Below the pieces are notes generated by a model. It had not been told where the DNA came from and did no database searches. It saw only the letters and a program-made list of their open reading frames with translations. Of a DNA stretch of 64,000 nucleotides, positions 18,681-27,530 are shown piece after piece (positions within the stretch are counted from its first letter, which is position 1; every line of letters starts with the position of its first letter). Origin of the DNA: Thermosinus carboxydivorans Nor1 (GTDB lineage Bacteria; Bacillota; Negativicutes; Sporomusales; Thermosinaceae); assembly GCF_000169155.1 (NCBI RefSeq), contig NZ_AAWL01000005.1, forward strand, positions 1 through 64,000, read 5' to 3'. The translations under genes and the position numbers were made by a program.

Positions 18681-19110
18681 ATGGTATGTACATTCTCTAA
18701 GGAGCAACTGCGAGCTTTTATCCAAGAGAACAACCTGGTGACCGCCCAAGACGCCCAGGAAGCAGTCAAGACCTTATTCGGCCAGCTTATCCAGGAAATG
18801 CTTGAAACTGTACTCGATCATGAGCTGGGTTATAGCCGGTATAACTACCGCAACAAAAAAACAATAACTCGAGAAACGGGCATACAAAGAAAAGATCGCC
18901 TGCTTTTATTAAAGATCTCAAGGACGTTTATAAAGCGGTAAACGAAACACAAGCTTTGGCTACCATTAAAGCCCTGGAGGGCAAATGGAAAGCCCAATAT
19001 GCCTTGGTGGTGAGGTTCTGGCTGAGGAACTAGGAAGAGCTTTCCACCCACTTAAGGAAATTTATGTACACCACGAACATTATGAGGCCTTTCATCATTA
19101 CTATGGATGT
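18681..19110 (+). pseudogene. IS256-family transposase relic
   Basis: The first part codes an IS256 N-terminus (FGQLIQEMLETVLDHELGYS, YNYRNKKTITRETGIQRK), then jumps to a later region (FIKDLKDVYKAVNETQALAT, ALEGKWKAQYALVVRFW) and ends with traces of the C-terminal block (YTTNIM near 19070). Frameshifts and a large internal deletion remove the DDE core. It lies between the MFS gene and the unknown gene at 19119. Confidence 0.75.
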
Positions 19111-19118
19111 AACGCAAG

Positions 19119-19646
19119 GTGCACAATTGGGGCCTAATCCTTGCTAGCTCATCATACTCTTCGGTAACCGCTATTAATTGGTTAGCAAAGCAAGGTGAAT
19201 TTTTTACAACAGCGGAGATTGATATTTTAGCATTAAGTTTAAACAATCAAACTGTAGTCGAAGTGGGGGGCGGTGTAATTGGCTCTCCTTTTGAGAGAGT
19301 ACAGTCGGCCCGAGGTGAGATGGAATTTATAAAAGAAAATATATGCATAGTATCGTATCCAGGTGGTCCTGGGTTGGCTTTGATTGGGATTAATGAAGAA
19401 GCGATTAAAAAATTCAAAGGGATAATAAGTAAAATTGAAAAAGAAAAACCAAAAATTGACAAAATGCTAGATTTAATTGCGGAGACGCCGGTTGCAGCTG
19501 CAATAATTATTTTAGATGGATGTGGGACAAGTGAAATGGGTGGTGGTTTATATATTAAAGAAATAAATTTAAAAAAAGTATATTATTTACCCTATGATAA
19601 GGTAAGTGGGTATTTCAATTTAGAAATATATTTACGTGGTTGTTAA
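19119..19646 (+). CDS. Unknown protein, possibly 5'-truncated
   Basis: An open frame of 175 codons, strikingly AT-rich in its second half. Visible features are glycine-rich strands (VVEVGGGVIGSPFERVQ, SYPGGPGLALIGINEEAI), a Lys-rich helix, and GCGTSEMGGGLYIKEIN; no signal peptide or membrane helix. I do not recognise the family. The N-terminus abuts the IS256 relic and GTG 19119 has no good ribosome site, so the original start may be lost; ATG 19320 is a later alternative. Its stop TAA overlaps the ribosome site of nifJ, implying co-transcription. Confidence 0.5.
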   Translation: MHNWGLILASSSYSSVTAINWLAKQGEFFTTAEIDILALSLNNQTVVEVGGGVIGSPFERVQSARGEMEFIKENICIVSYPGGPGLALIGINEEAIKKFKGIISKIEKEKPKIDKMLDLIAETPVAAAIIILDGCGTSEMGGGLYIKEINLKKVYYLPYDKVSGYFNLEIYLRGC

Positions 19647-19663
19647 GGAAAGGAGAATTAACC

Positions 19664-22600
19664 ATGTCTACACGTAGAAAAAAAACTATGGATGGTAATA
19701 CTGCGGCCGCATATGTATCTTATGCTTTTACTGATGTAGCGGCAATTTATCCAATTACGCCTTCTTCACAAATGGCAGAATTAGTTGATGAATGGTCGGC
19801 TCTTGGCCGGAAAAACATTTTTGGACAACCGGTGAGAGTAATCGAAATGCAATCCGAGGGAGGGGCAGCCGGAACACTTCATGGTTGTCTCCAGGCAGGG
19901 GCTCTTGCTACTACCTATACCGCGTCGCAGGGGCTGCTTCTTATGATTCCTAACATGTACAAAATAGCTGGCGAGTTATTGCCCGCTGTATTTCATGTAA
20001 GTGCCCGTGCATTGGCAGCTAATGCGCTAAGTATCTTTGGCGATCATCAGGATGTGATGGCCACTCGCCAGACAGGTTTCGCGCTGCTAGCATCCAGCAG
20101 TGTTCAGCAGGTCATGGATTTGGGGGCGGTAGCGCATTTAGCCGCCATTAAAGGTCGTGTACCTTTTCTTCACTTCTTCGACGGTTTCCGCACCTCCCAT
20201 GAAATCCAGAAAATCGAAGTTTTGGAATATGAGGAATTAGCCAATTTGCTTGATAAAGAGGCGGTCCGGGAGTTCCGCCGGCGGGCGCTTAATCCCGACC
20301 ATCCGGTGGTCCGGGGTACGACGCAAAATCCGGATATCTATTTCCAAACTCGCGAGGCGGTTAACAAATTTTACTTGGCAATTCCCGGCATTGTCGAGCA
20401 CTATATGAACGAAATTAACAAACTTACTGGACGCAATTATCAACTGTTCAACTACTATGGCGTTCCCGACGCTGAACGTATTATTGTTGCTATGGGTTCA
20501 GGCTGTGATGCCATTAGGGAAACCATTGACTACTTAAATGCTCGTGACGAAAAAGTTGGACTTGTTGAAGTCCATCTTTATCGCCCCTTTTCTATCGAAC
20601 ATTTCCTGCGGGTTGTTCCGCCTACCGTCCGCAAAATCGCCGTTCTCGACCGGACCAAAGAACCGGGGGCAGCCGGCGAACCCCTGTATCTGGATGTCAA
20701 AAACGCCTTTTACGGCTGCGCCGAAACGCCAGTTATTGTCGGCGGACGCTATGGACTGGGCTCGAAAGACTTCACTCCGGCGCATATAGCCGCAGTTTAT
20801 GAAAACCTCAAACAGGAAAAACCGCGCAACGCTTTTACTGTCAGCATTACTGACGACGTGACCTTTACCTCCCTGCCGGAATACCCGCAAACCATCAATA
20901 CCACTCCGCCGGGGACCGTTTGCTGCAAATTCTGGGGAATGGGCTCGGACGGCACGGTAAGCGCCAACAAAAGCGCCATTAAAATCATCGGTGATCACAC
21001 TGACCTGTACGTTCAGGCCTACTTTGCCTATGACGCAAGAAAATCAGGCGGCCTAACCATCTCTCACCTACGTTTCGGGCAGCAGCCCATTCAGTCTTCC
21101 TACCTTATCACCAATGCCGACTTCATCGCTTGCCACAACCAGGCGTACGTCAACCAGTATGATATACTGGCTGGGTTGAAACCAGGCGGCAAATTCCTGC
21201 TCAACTGTCAGTGGCAGATGCACGACCTAGAAAAGAATCTTCCCGCCGCCATGAAACGCTATCTCGCGGCAAACAATATTCAGTTTTACACTATCAACGC
21301 GATAGATATTGCCAAAGAACTGGGGCTCGGCGGACGCATAAATATGATCATGCAGGCAGCCTTTTTCAAATTGGTCGACATTATCCCCGTGGAAGATGCT
21401 ATCCACTACCTCAAAGAATCCGTCATCGAAGCTTACGGTAAACAAGGACAGGCTATCATTGATATGAATTTTGCCGCTATCGAGCGAGGCGTCCGGGAAC
21501 TGTGCCGAATTGAGGTGCCTGCAAGCTGGCAATACGCCGAGGATGAAGCGGACAACAGCGGCAAAAAACTACCGGAATTCATCGCAAAAGTCGTGGTACC
21601 CATGAACCGTCAGGAAGGCGACAAGCTCCCGGTCAGCACATTCAACGGCCGGGAAGACGGCACTTTCCCGCTGGGGATCACAGCCTGGGAAAAACGGGGC
21701 ATAGCCATCGAAGTACCAGTATGGCAGGCTGATAAATGCATCCAGTGTAACCAATGCTCGTTTGTCTGCCCGCATGCGGTCATCCGGCCGTTGTTGATCA
21801 ACAGCGATGAACTAAAAAATGCTCCATCTGGTTTTACCACTAAAGAAGCGATAGGTTATCCGGGCCTGTTCTTCCACCTGGCGATTTCTGCTTTGGACTG
21901 CACTGGTTGTGGCAATTGTGTTGATGTCTGCCCGGCGAAGGAAAAGGCGCTGATTATGAAACCCTTGGCGGATGTTCGACCGATTTCCGAAGAATGGTGG
22001 AATTACTCTTGCAGCATTTCACCCAAACCAATTCCCGCAGCTCAGAAAGTTACCGTCAAAGGCAGTCAATTTGCCCAGCCGCTGCAGGAATTCTCCGGTG
22101 CTTGCGCTGGTTGTGGTGAAACGCCTTACGCAAAGCTTATCACACAGCTTTTCGGCGACCGCATGATGATAGCCAATGCGGCCGGCTGTTCAACTGTCTG
22201 GGGTGCCTCTGCTCCCTCCATATCCTACACCACCAACCATCGCGGCTTCGGGCCGGCCTGGGGCTTTTCCCTGTTCGAAGACAACGCCGAGTATGGGTTC
22301 GGCATGCACATGGGAGTGCAGCAAGTCCGCAGAACCCTCGCGGAACAAGTAAAGGAAGCACTTGGCAAAGACATCGGCCCCAACCTGAGGGATGCCCTGG
22401 CCGACTGGCTGGCTCATATGGACGAGGGGACCGGCACGCGGGAACGGGCTGATCGCCTGATCGCGGCCTTGGAAGCGGAAAAAGGAAGTGACCCCCTCTT
22501 GAATGCTATCTACGAGCAAAAGGATTTCTTTGTTAAACGGTCGCAGTGGATATTCGGCGGCGACGGCTGGGCGTATGATATCGGCTTTGGTGGTCTCGAT

Positions 22601-23185
22601 CACGTGTTGGCAGCCGGGGAAGACGTCAATGTTCTTGTCTTCGACACCGAGGTTTACTCCAACACTGGCGGACAATCGTCCAAGGCTACACCGGCGGCGG
22701 CGGTCGCTCAGTTCGCTGCTAGCGGGAAGAAAACGCGCAAAAAAGACCTGGGACTAATGGCGATGTCCTATGGTTATGTCTATGTGGCGCAAATTGCCAT
22801 GGGCGCGGATAAAAACCAGGCCATCAAGGCTATTGTCGAAGCGGAAGCTTATCCTGGTCCGTCACTTATCATCGCTTATGCTCCTTGCGTAAATCATGGT
22901 ATTAAGGGCGGAATGGGCAAAAGCCAGGCTCAGGCCAAAAGAGCGGTGGAGGCAGGCTATTGGGTGCTTTACCGCTATAACCCGCAGCTTAAAGCAGCAG
23001 GCAAAAATCCGTTTATTCTGGACTCCAAAGAACCGACTGCCAGTTTCCAGGACTTTCTCAAGAGCGAAGTCCGGTATTCAGCGCTTTTAAGGCAATTCCC
23101 CGAGGCGGCGCAGGAACTTTTCGCCAAGGCAGAGCAGGATGCCAAGGAAAGGCTGGAAATGTATAAGCGGTTGGCAGCACAATGA
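19664..23185 (+). CDS. nifJ: Pyruvate:ferredoxin (flavodoxin) oxidoreductase, single-chain
   Basis: 1173-residue homodimeric PFOR that converts pyruvate and CoA to acetyl-CoA, CO2 and reduced ferredoxin. Domain order is standard: N-terminal TPP-pyrimidine domain with YPITPSSQMAELVDEW, domain II with VGLVEVHLYRPF, the gamma domain, the ferredoxin domain with two clusters (CIQCNQCSFVCP and CTGCGNCVDVCP), and the TPP-binding domain with SGACAGCGETPY and FGGDGWAYDIGFGGLDHV. ATG 19664 follows AAGGAAAGGAGAATTAACC. It supplies acetyl-CoA to the butyrate genes downstream. The Thr of YPITP contrasts with Arg in the alpha subunit at 51729. Confidence 0.96.
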   Translation: MSTRRKKTMDGNTAAAYVSYAFTDVAAIYPITPSSQMAELVDEWSALGRKNIFGQPVRVIEMQSEGGAAGTLHGCLQAGALATTYTASQGLLLMIPNMYKIAGELLPAVFHVSARALAANALSIFGDHQDVMATRQTGFALLASSSVQQVMDLGAVAHLAAIKGRVPFLHFFDGFRTSHEIQKIEVLEYEELANLLDKEAVREFRRRALNPDHPVVRGTTQNPDIYFQTREAVNKFYLAIPGIVEHYMNEINKLTGRNYQLFNYYGVPDAERIIVAMGSGCDAIRETIDYLNARDEKVGLVEVHLYRPFSIEHFLRVVPPTVRKIAVLDRTKEPGAAGEPLYLDVKNAFYGCAETPVIVGGRYGLGSKDFTPAHIAAVYENLKQEKPRNAFTVSITDDVTFTSLPEYPQTINTTPPGTVCCKFWGMGSDGTVSANKSAIKIIGDHTDLYVQAYFAYDARKSGGLTISHLRFGQQPIQSSYLITNADFIACHNQAYVNQYDILAGLKPGGKFLLNCQWQMHDLEKNLPAAMKRYLAANNIQFYTINAIDIAKELGLGGRINMIMQAAFFKLVDIIPVEDAIHYLKESVIEAYGKQGQAIIDMNFAAIERGVRELCRIEVPASWQYAEDEADNSGKKLPEFIAKVVVPMNRQEGDKLPVSTFNGREDGTFPLGITAWEKRGIAIEVPVWQADKCIQCNQCSFVCPHAVIRPLLINSDELKNAPSGFTTKEAIGYPGLFFHLAISALDCTGCGNCVDVCPAKEKALIMKPLADVRPISEEWWNYSCSISPKPIPAAQKVTVKGSQFAQPLQEFSGACAGCGETPYAKLITQLFGDRMMIANAAGCSTVWGASAPSISYTTNHRGFGPAWGFSLFEDNAEYGFGMHMGVQQVRRTLAEQVKEALGKDIGPNLRDALADWLAHMDEGTGTRERADRLIAALEAEKGSDPLLNAIYEQKDFFVKRSQWIFGGDGWAYDIGFGGLDHVLAAGEDVNVLVFDTEVYSNTGGQSSKATPAAAVAQFAASGKKTRKKDLGLMAMSYGYVYVAQIAMGADKNQAIKAIVEAEAYPGPSLIIAYAPCVNHGIKGGMGKSQAQAKRAVEAGYWVLYRYNPQLKAAGKNPFILDSKEPTASFQDFLKSEVRYSALLRQFPEAAQELFAKAEQDAKERLEMYKRLAAQ

Positions 23186-23195
23186 CGGAACGCAT

Positions 23196-23229
23196 CCTTC
23201 ATCCCACGACTTTAGCCGTGGGATGAAGG
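23196..23229 (+). repeat. 13-bp perfect hairpin resembling IS200/IS605-type termini
   Basis: CCTTCATCCCACG (23196-23208) and CGTGGGATGAAGG (23217-23229) enclose ACTTTAGC. The combination of a CTTTAG loop and CCCACG/CGTGGG stem is familiar from ends of IS200/IS605 (TnpB) elements. No tnpA or tnpB gene is present. With no T-run beyond TTTTG at 23239, it is a poor terminator, though it could still stop nifJ transcription. Confidence 0.5.
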
Positions 23230-23250
23230 CGACCCCCGTTTTGTTCCTCC

Positions 23251-23430
23251 ACTGTTACTCCTGATTGCCCAGAATATGTACATTATGATATTAATGATAT
23301 TACGTTTGTTATGGATAATGCGGCGATACGGTGTGTATAGAGATTCCTCAATGAAAAACTTCCCCACGGCAAGTAGGCGATGGATCCCAATAATATTCTG
23401 AATCCAGGCAAAATTTTTGATATAGCGTAG
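23251..23430 (+). pseudogene. Relic of a second GlcD-type FAD dehydrogenase
   Basis: A single frame reads FVMDNAAIRCV, TAG, RFLNEKLPHGK, TAG, AMDPNNILNPGKIFDIA and a final TAG at 23428-23430. These match two separated parts of the intact GlcD at 15335: VEFMDNKSVRCCEEFLEEKLP in its middle and ALDPNNIMNPGKI at its C-terminus. About 160 residues between them are missing, so this is a gene remnant with an internal deletion and two in-frame stops. Confidence 0.7.
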
Positions 23431-23484
23431 CCAGTTTGTTGCTTGGTTAATATAAAAGAATTGACTAGGAGAGGGGTATGTCTT

Positions 23485-24972
23485 ATGCCATTAAAAACAC
23501 CCGAACAATACGAAGAGAGCTTACGTCAACTCAAACTCAAGGTCTACCTACAAGGTGAACTGGTTAAAAGTCCGGTAGACCACCCCATTATCCGTCCATC
23601 GATGAACTCGGTTAAGATGACCTATGCCCTGGCTCAGGATCCGCAGTATGAAGATCTTATGACCGCTACGTCGCACCTGACCGGTAAGAAAATCAACCGT
23701 TTTTGCCATCTTCACCAGAGTGTTGACGATTTAATCAAAAAAGTCAAGATGCAGCGTTTGCTTGGTCAAAAAACAGCAGCCTGCTTCCAGCGCTGCGTCG
23801 GGATGGATGCCATCAACGCCGTTGACAGCGTGACCTTTGAAATGGATCAAAAACTTGGGACCAAATACCATGAACGCTTCCTTAAGTTTCTCCGTCGCAT
23901 GCAGGATGAAGACTGGACAGTCGACGGGGCTATGACCGATCCCAAAGGTGATCGCAGTCTGCCGCCCCATAAGCAGGCCGACCCGGATTTGTATGTCCAT
24001 GTCGCGGAAAAGCGATCCGACGGGATAGTCATTCGTGGAGCCAAGGCGCACCAGACCGGCGCGGTTAACTCGCACTGGATTTTGGTCATGCCGACCATGA
24101 CTATGGGTAAAGACGATGCTGACTATGCCGTCTGCTTTGCGGCGCCGGCTGATGCTGAAGGTATTTTCTACATCTATGGTCGTCAGTCTTGTGACACCCG
24201 CAAGCTGGAAGGCGGCGACATCGACGTCGGCAACAAGCAATTTGGTGGCCATGAGGCCCTGATGGTCTTTGATAATGTGTTTATTCCCTGGGAAAATGTC
24301 TTCATGTGCGGGGAGTACGAATTCAGCGGCGCCCTGGTAGAACGGTTTGCGGGCTACCACCGGCAAAGCTACGGTGGCTGCAAGGTCGGTGTCGGGGACG
24401 TGCTGATCGGCGCGGCCGCCCTGGCGGCTGAATACAACGGCGCAGCCAAAGCCTCTCATATTAAAGATAAACTTATTGAGATGATCCATCTTAACGAAAC
24501 ACTTTACGCCTGCGGCATTGCCTGCTCGGCCGAAGGTTATAAGACGGCGTCGGGCACTTATCTGATCGACCTGCTGCTAGCTAACGTCTGCAAACAAAAC
24601 GTCACCCGTTTCCCTTATGAGATTGCCCGTCTGGCCGAAGACATTGCCGGCGGCTTAATGGTTACGATGCCGTCGGAGCAAGACCTGCGCCATCCCGAAA
24701 TTGGCAAAGTAGTGGAAAAATATCTGCGTGGCGTAGCTTCGGTGCCCACTGAGTACCGTATGCGCGTCCTGCGGCTCATTGAAAACCTTACTCTGGGCAC
24801 CGCCGCTGTTGGTTACCGAACCGAGTCAATGCACGGCGCCGGTTCGCCGCAAGCCCAGCGTATCATGATTTCCCGCCAAAGCAATCTTGAACACAAGAAA
24901 GAACTAGCCAAAGCCATCGCCGGCATCCCCACCGGCTGCGCAGCCCAGAAAGAAGTGGCGGCAACCAAATAG
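23485..24972 (+). CDS. abfD: 4-hydroxybutyryl-CoA dehydratase / vinylacetyl-CoA isomerase
   Basis: FAD and [4Fe-4S] enzyme converting 4-hydroxybutyryl-CoA to crotonyl-CoA by a radical mechanism. 495 residues from ATG 23485 (AGGAGAGGGG upstream). The cluster ligands known for the Clostridium aminobutyricum enzyme are visible as CFQRC (C-x3-C) and YHRQSYGGC, where His and Cys are seven apart exactly as in the reference enzyme. It belongs to the 4-hydroxyphenylacetate hydroxylase superfamily, but these ligands separate it from the hydroxylases. Followed by a NifU-like scaffold, which may help its cluster. It feeds 4-hydroxybutyrate carbon into the crotonyl-CoA genes downstream; no 4-hydroxybutyrate dehydrogenase is in the window. 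Confidence 0.9.
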   Translation: MPLKTPEQYEESLRQLKLKVYLQGELVKSPVDHPIIRPSMNSVKMTYALAQDPQYEDLMTATSHLTGKKINRFCHLHQSVDDLIKKVKMQRLLGQKTAACFQRCVGMDAINAVDSVTFEMDQKLGTKYHERFLKFLRRMQDEDWTVDGAMTDPKGDRSLPPHKQADPDLYVHVAEKRSDGIVIRGAKAHQTGAVNSHWILVMPTMTMGKDDADYAVCFAAPADAEGIFYIYGRQSCDTRKLEGGDIDVGNKQFGGHEALMVFDNVFIPWENVFMCGEYEFSGALVERFAGYHRQSYGGCKVGVGDVLIGAAALAAEYNGAAKASHIKDKLIEMIHLNETLYACGIACSAEGYKTASGTYLIDLLLANVCKQNVTRFPYEIARLAEDIAGGLMVTMPSEQDLRHPEIGKVVEKYLRGVASVPTEYRMRVLRLIENLTLGTAAVGYRTESMHGAGSPQAQRIMISRQSNLEHKKELAKAIAGIPTGCAAQKEVAATK

Positions 24973-24980
24973 GGTGGACT

Positions 24981-25277
24981 ATGGCAATAGATAAGAAAAT
25001 TATTCAACAAGTTCTTGACGAAAAGGTGCGTCCAAGTTTGCTTAGTCATGGCGGCGACATTAGTTTACAGGAAATTACTGATGATGGGTATATCAAAGTA
25101 CGGCTGACCGGGGCATGTAGTACATGCCCCGGCGCCCAGCAGACGCTGGCAGAGGTAGTGGAAGCTGCCTTGCGCGATGCTTGTCCTGATCTGCAAGGCG
25201 TTATTCCGGTTTACGAAGTTGACGAAGAATTGCTACAAGAAGCCTTAAAATTTTTGCGCCGGAGGCCGGTAAGCTAA
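24981..25277 (+). CDS. NifU C-terminal-domain Fe-S scaffold protein
   Basis: 98 residues forming a complete NifU C-terminal domain: VRPSLLSHGGDISLQEI, then GACSTCPGAQQTLAEVVEAAL with the CxxC that holds a transferable [4Fe-4S] cluster. It starts 8 bases after abfD (GGGTGGACT in front of ATG 24981), which suggests translation together with abfD and a role in its cluster assembly. Other nif or isc genes are absent here. Confidence 0.88.
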   Translation: MAIDKKIIQQVLDEKVRPSLLSHGGDISLQEITDDGYIKVRLTGACSTCPGAQQTLAEVVEAALRDACPDLQGVIPVYEVDEELLQEALKFLRRRPVS

Positions 25278-25283
25278 AGCCAT

Positions 25284-25595
25284 ATGAACAGACGGGTAAG
25301 TATCTATTTTTGCGGCGGTTGCAATCCGCGGATCGACAGAGGTCAAATTGCCAAGGAAGTAAGCCAGCTATTGGCCGGGCAGGGATTTCAAATACTGTTT
25401 AACACGCTGGATGCGGATTTCATAGTATTTTTAAGTGGTTGTACTGTCAGTTGTGCGAATAAATACCACAGCGGCGGGCGACCGGCAATAACTGTCGCCG
25501 CTGATATGGTAGATGGAATGAATGTAGATCTAGGACGGCTTAGTGACGAAATTGTTATGAAGGTGATGGATTACTTTCGGCAATTGAAGACGTAA
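25284..25595 (+). CDS. Small Cys-containing protein of unknown function
   Basis: 103 residues starting 6 bases after the NifU-like gene. It has an early CGGCNPRIDRGQIAKEV motif and a second FLSGCTVSCANKY, giving four cysteines in two pairs that could bind a metal or cluster. The fold looks alpha/beta (VSIYFCGGC, FIVFLSGC, AITVAADMVDG). I recognise no characterised family. Position in the abfD operon points to redox or cluster support of the dehydratase. Confidence 0.7.
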   Translation: MNRRVSIYFCGGCNPRIDRGQIAKEVSQLLAGQGFQILFNTLDADFIVFLSGCTVSCANKYHSGGRPAITVAADMVDGMNVDLGRLSDEIVMKVMDYFRQLKT

Positions 25596-25659
25596 ATGAA
25601 AGTTGCGTACACCGTATTGATATTGGCCGGCTGCCTGAGGATAAGCTAATTTTTGCCGG

Positions 25660-25684
25660 CCTGGCCACTATGACCAGGTTTTTT
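25660..25684 (+). terminator. Terminator of the abfD operon
   Basis: CCTGG (25660-25664) pairs with CCAGG (25674-25678), loop 9 bases, followed by six Ts (25679-25684). Short stem but a clean T-run. Confidence 0.6.
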
Positions 25685-25738
25685 GTTTATTTGCATAGAC
25701 ATTGTACAAATTATTAGACATTATTGCGTACAGAGAAG

Positions 25739-25752
25739 TGCACATTTGCGCA
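25739..25752 (+). promoter_or_regulatory. Possible activator half-sites upstream of the second sigma-54 promoter
   Basis: TGCACA-TT-TGCGCA lies about 100 bp upstream of the -24 element. The same two hexamers occur side by side (TGCACA-G-TGCGCA) in the dyads before the first sigma-54 promoter. The match may be chance; no fully symmetric enhancer site is visible. Confidence 0.3.
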
Positions 25753-25850
25753 ATTGATGACACGAAAAAATCATAATTGTAGCGCTGCTTGCGGCAGGAG
25801 TCAGACGAGCTAGCGGAGCTGCTTAAGAGAAATAGCGGGCATGTTATTGT

Positions 25851-25868
25851 TTGGCATGATACTTGCAT
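25851..25868 (+). promoter_or_regulatory. sigma-54 (-24/-12) promoter of the butyrate-pathway operon
   Basis: TTGGCATGATACTTGCAT has GG (25853-25854) and GC (25865-25866) exactly 10 bases apart and the TTGCA -12 box. It is about 40 bases before the CoA-transferase start. A CBS-PAS sigma-54 activator gene follows the operon at 34519. Confidence 0.85.
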
Positions 25869-25909
25869 GTTTATTTTAGCAAATGTTTGTGCGAAGGAGA
25901 GTGATAAAC

Positions 25910-27460
25910 ATGGCCAAAGTGATCTCAGCTCTGGAAGCAGCAAAGCTCATTAGGGATGGCGCAACTGTCGCTACCAGCGGGTTCGTGGGCAACGGCCATC
26001 CGGAAGCGATTACCGCCGCAATGGAAGAACGGTTTCTTGCCGAAAGCAAACCCTGCGGTCTAACGCTTGTTTATTGCGCAGGCCAGGGCGACGGCAAAGA
26101 CCGTGGGCTTAATCACCTCGGGTACGAAGGAATGGTAAAGCGTGTAATCGGCGGCCATTGGAATTTGGCTCCGAAACTAGGGAAGTTGGCTGTGGAGAAC
26201 AAGATTGAGGCCTACAACTTTCCCCAGGGGACGCTGACTCATTGGTTCCGTAACATTGCTGGACGCAAACCGGGCGTTATTACCAAAGTCGGGCTTAACA
26301 CTTTCGTCGATCCGCGGGTTGAGGGCGGCAAGATCAACAGCATTACCAAAGAGGATCTTGTCGAGGTAATCGAACTGGGCGGCGAAGAATGGCTCTGGTA
26401 TAAACCGTTCCCTGTCGACGTGGCCATAATTCGGGGGACTAGCGCCGACGAAAAAGGCAACATTACCATCGAACATGAAGCGGTTTCTTTGGAAATTTTG
26501 TCCATTGCTCAGGCGGCAAAAGCGTCAGGCGGTATCGTAATCGCTCAGGTCGAGCGCATTGTGGCTAATGGCAGTCTCCACCCGATGCAGGTTAAGGTGC
26601 CGGGCATTATTGTCGACTATATTGTGGTCGCGCCAGAGCCTGCTCAGCATATGCAAACTTATGCCGAAGTTTACAATCCGGCTTACTCCGGGGAAATCCG
26701 CGTACCGCTTTCCGCTATTCCGCCCATGCCGCTGGATGAGCGCAAGGTTATTGCCCGCCGTGCTGCCATGGAGCTTATTCCGAATGCGAAAGTCAATCTG
26801 GGTATTGGCGTGCCAGAAGGTGTAGCAATGGTGGCCAATGAAGAAGGCATTGGCGATACAATGACGCTGACGGTTGAGGCTGGGCCGGTCGGCGGCGTGC
26901 CGGCAGGGGGGCTGAGCTTTGGTGCGGCGATAAACGCTGAAGCCATTTTGGACCAACCTTATCAGTTTGACTTCTATGATGGCGGCGGTTTGGACCTGGC
27001 CTACCTGGGCCTGGCTGAGACAGACCAACAGGGCAACATTAACGTCAGTAAATTTAAAGGCCGGGTAGCCGGGTGTGGCGGTTTTATCAATATTACGCAA
27101 AATGCTAAGCGCGTCATCTTCTGTGGCACCTTTACCGCCGGGGGCCTTAAAGTACATGTGGAAGATGGCAAACTTCGCATTGTGAATGAAGGCAAGGCGA
27201 AAAAGTTTCTCCGCCAGGTAGAGCAAATAACCTTCAGTGGGCTCTACGCCCAAAAAGTTAAACAGCCTGTTATGTATATTACGGAGCGGGCGGTGTTTGA
27301 GCTTACGCCGGAAGGAATGATGCTCACGGAAATTGCCCCGGGGATCGACCTCGAAAAAGAAGTATTGGCCCTTATGGAGTTTAAACCCCTCATTTCGCCT
27401 AATCTGAAACTGATGGATGAACGAATTTTTAAACCGGGGTTAATGGGTCTTAAAATTTGA
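25910..27460 (+). CDS. Acyl-CoA:acetate / 3-oxoacid CoA-transferase (YdiF/propionate CoA-transferase type)
   Basis: 516-residue family I CoA-transferase with both alpha and beta halves in one chain. The first half starts [21 protein letters not shown]; the second has [12 protein letters not shown] and the catalytic glutamate in [14 protein letters not shown]. It exchanges CoA between short acyl-CoAs and free acids such as acetate, butyrate, crotonate or 4-hydroxybutyrate; which one cannot be told. ATG 25910 has GAAGGAG upstream; the frame is open to 25883. First gene after the sigma-54 promoter. Confidence 0.88.
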   Translation: MAKVISALEAAKLIRDGATVATSGFVGNGHPEAITAAMEERFLAESKPCGLTLVYCAGQGDGKDRGLNHLGYEGMVKRVIGGHWNLAPKLGKLAVENKIEAYNFPQGTLTHWFRNIAGRKPGVITKVGLNTFVDPRVEGGKINSITKEDLVEVIELGGEEWLWYKPFPVDVAIIRGTSADEKGNITIEHEAVSLEILSIAQAAKASGGIVIAQVERIVANGSLHPMQVKVPGIIVDYIVVAPEPAQHMQTYAEVYNPAYSGEIRVPLSAIPPMPLDERKVIARRAAMELIPNAKVNLGIGVPEGVAMVANEEGIGDTMTLTVEAGPVGGVPAGGLSFGAAINAEAILDQPYQFDFYDGGGLDLAYLGLAETDQQGNINVSKFKGRVAGCGGFINITQNAKRVIFCGTFTAGGLKVHVEDGKLRIVNEGKAKKFLRQVEQITFSGLYAQKVKQPVMYITERAVFELTPEGMMLTEIAPGIDLEKEVLALMEFKPLISPNLKLMDERIFKPGLMGLKI

Positions 27461-27530
27461 TTGAACATTTATGGTAAAAAATGCTAAAATTAAAATAAGT
27501 TAAATAAATTACAAAAAGAGGAGTGTTGGC

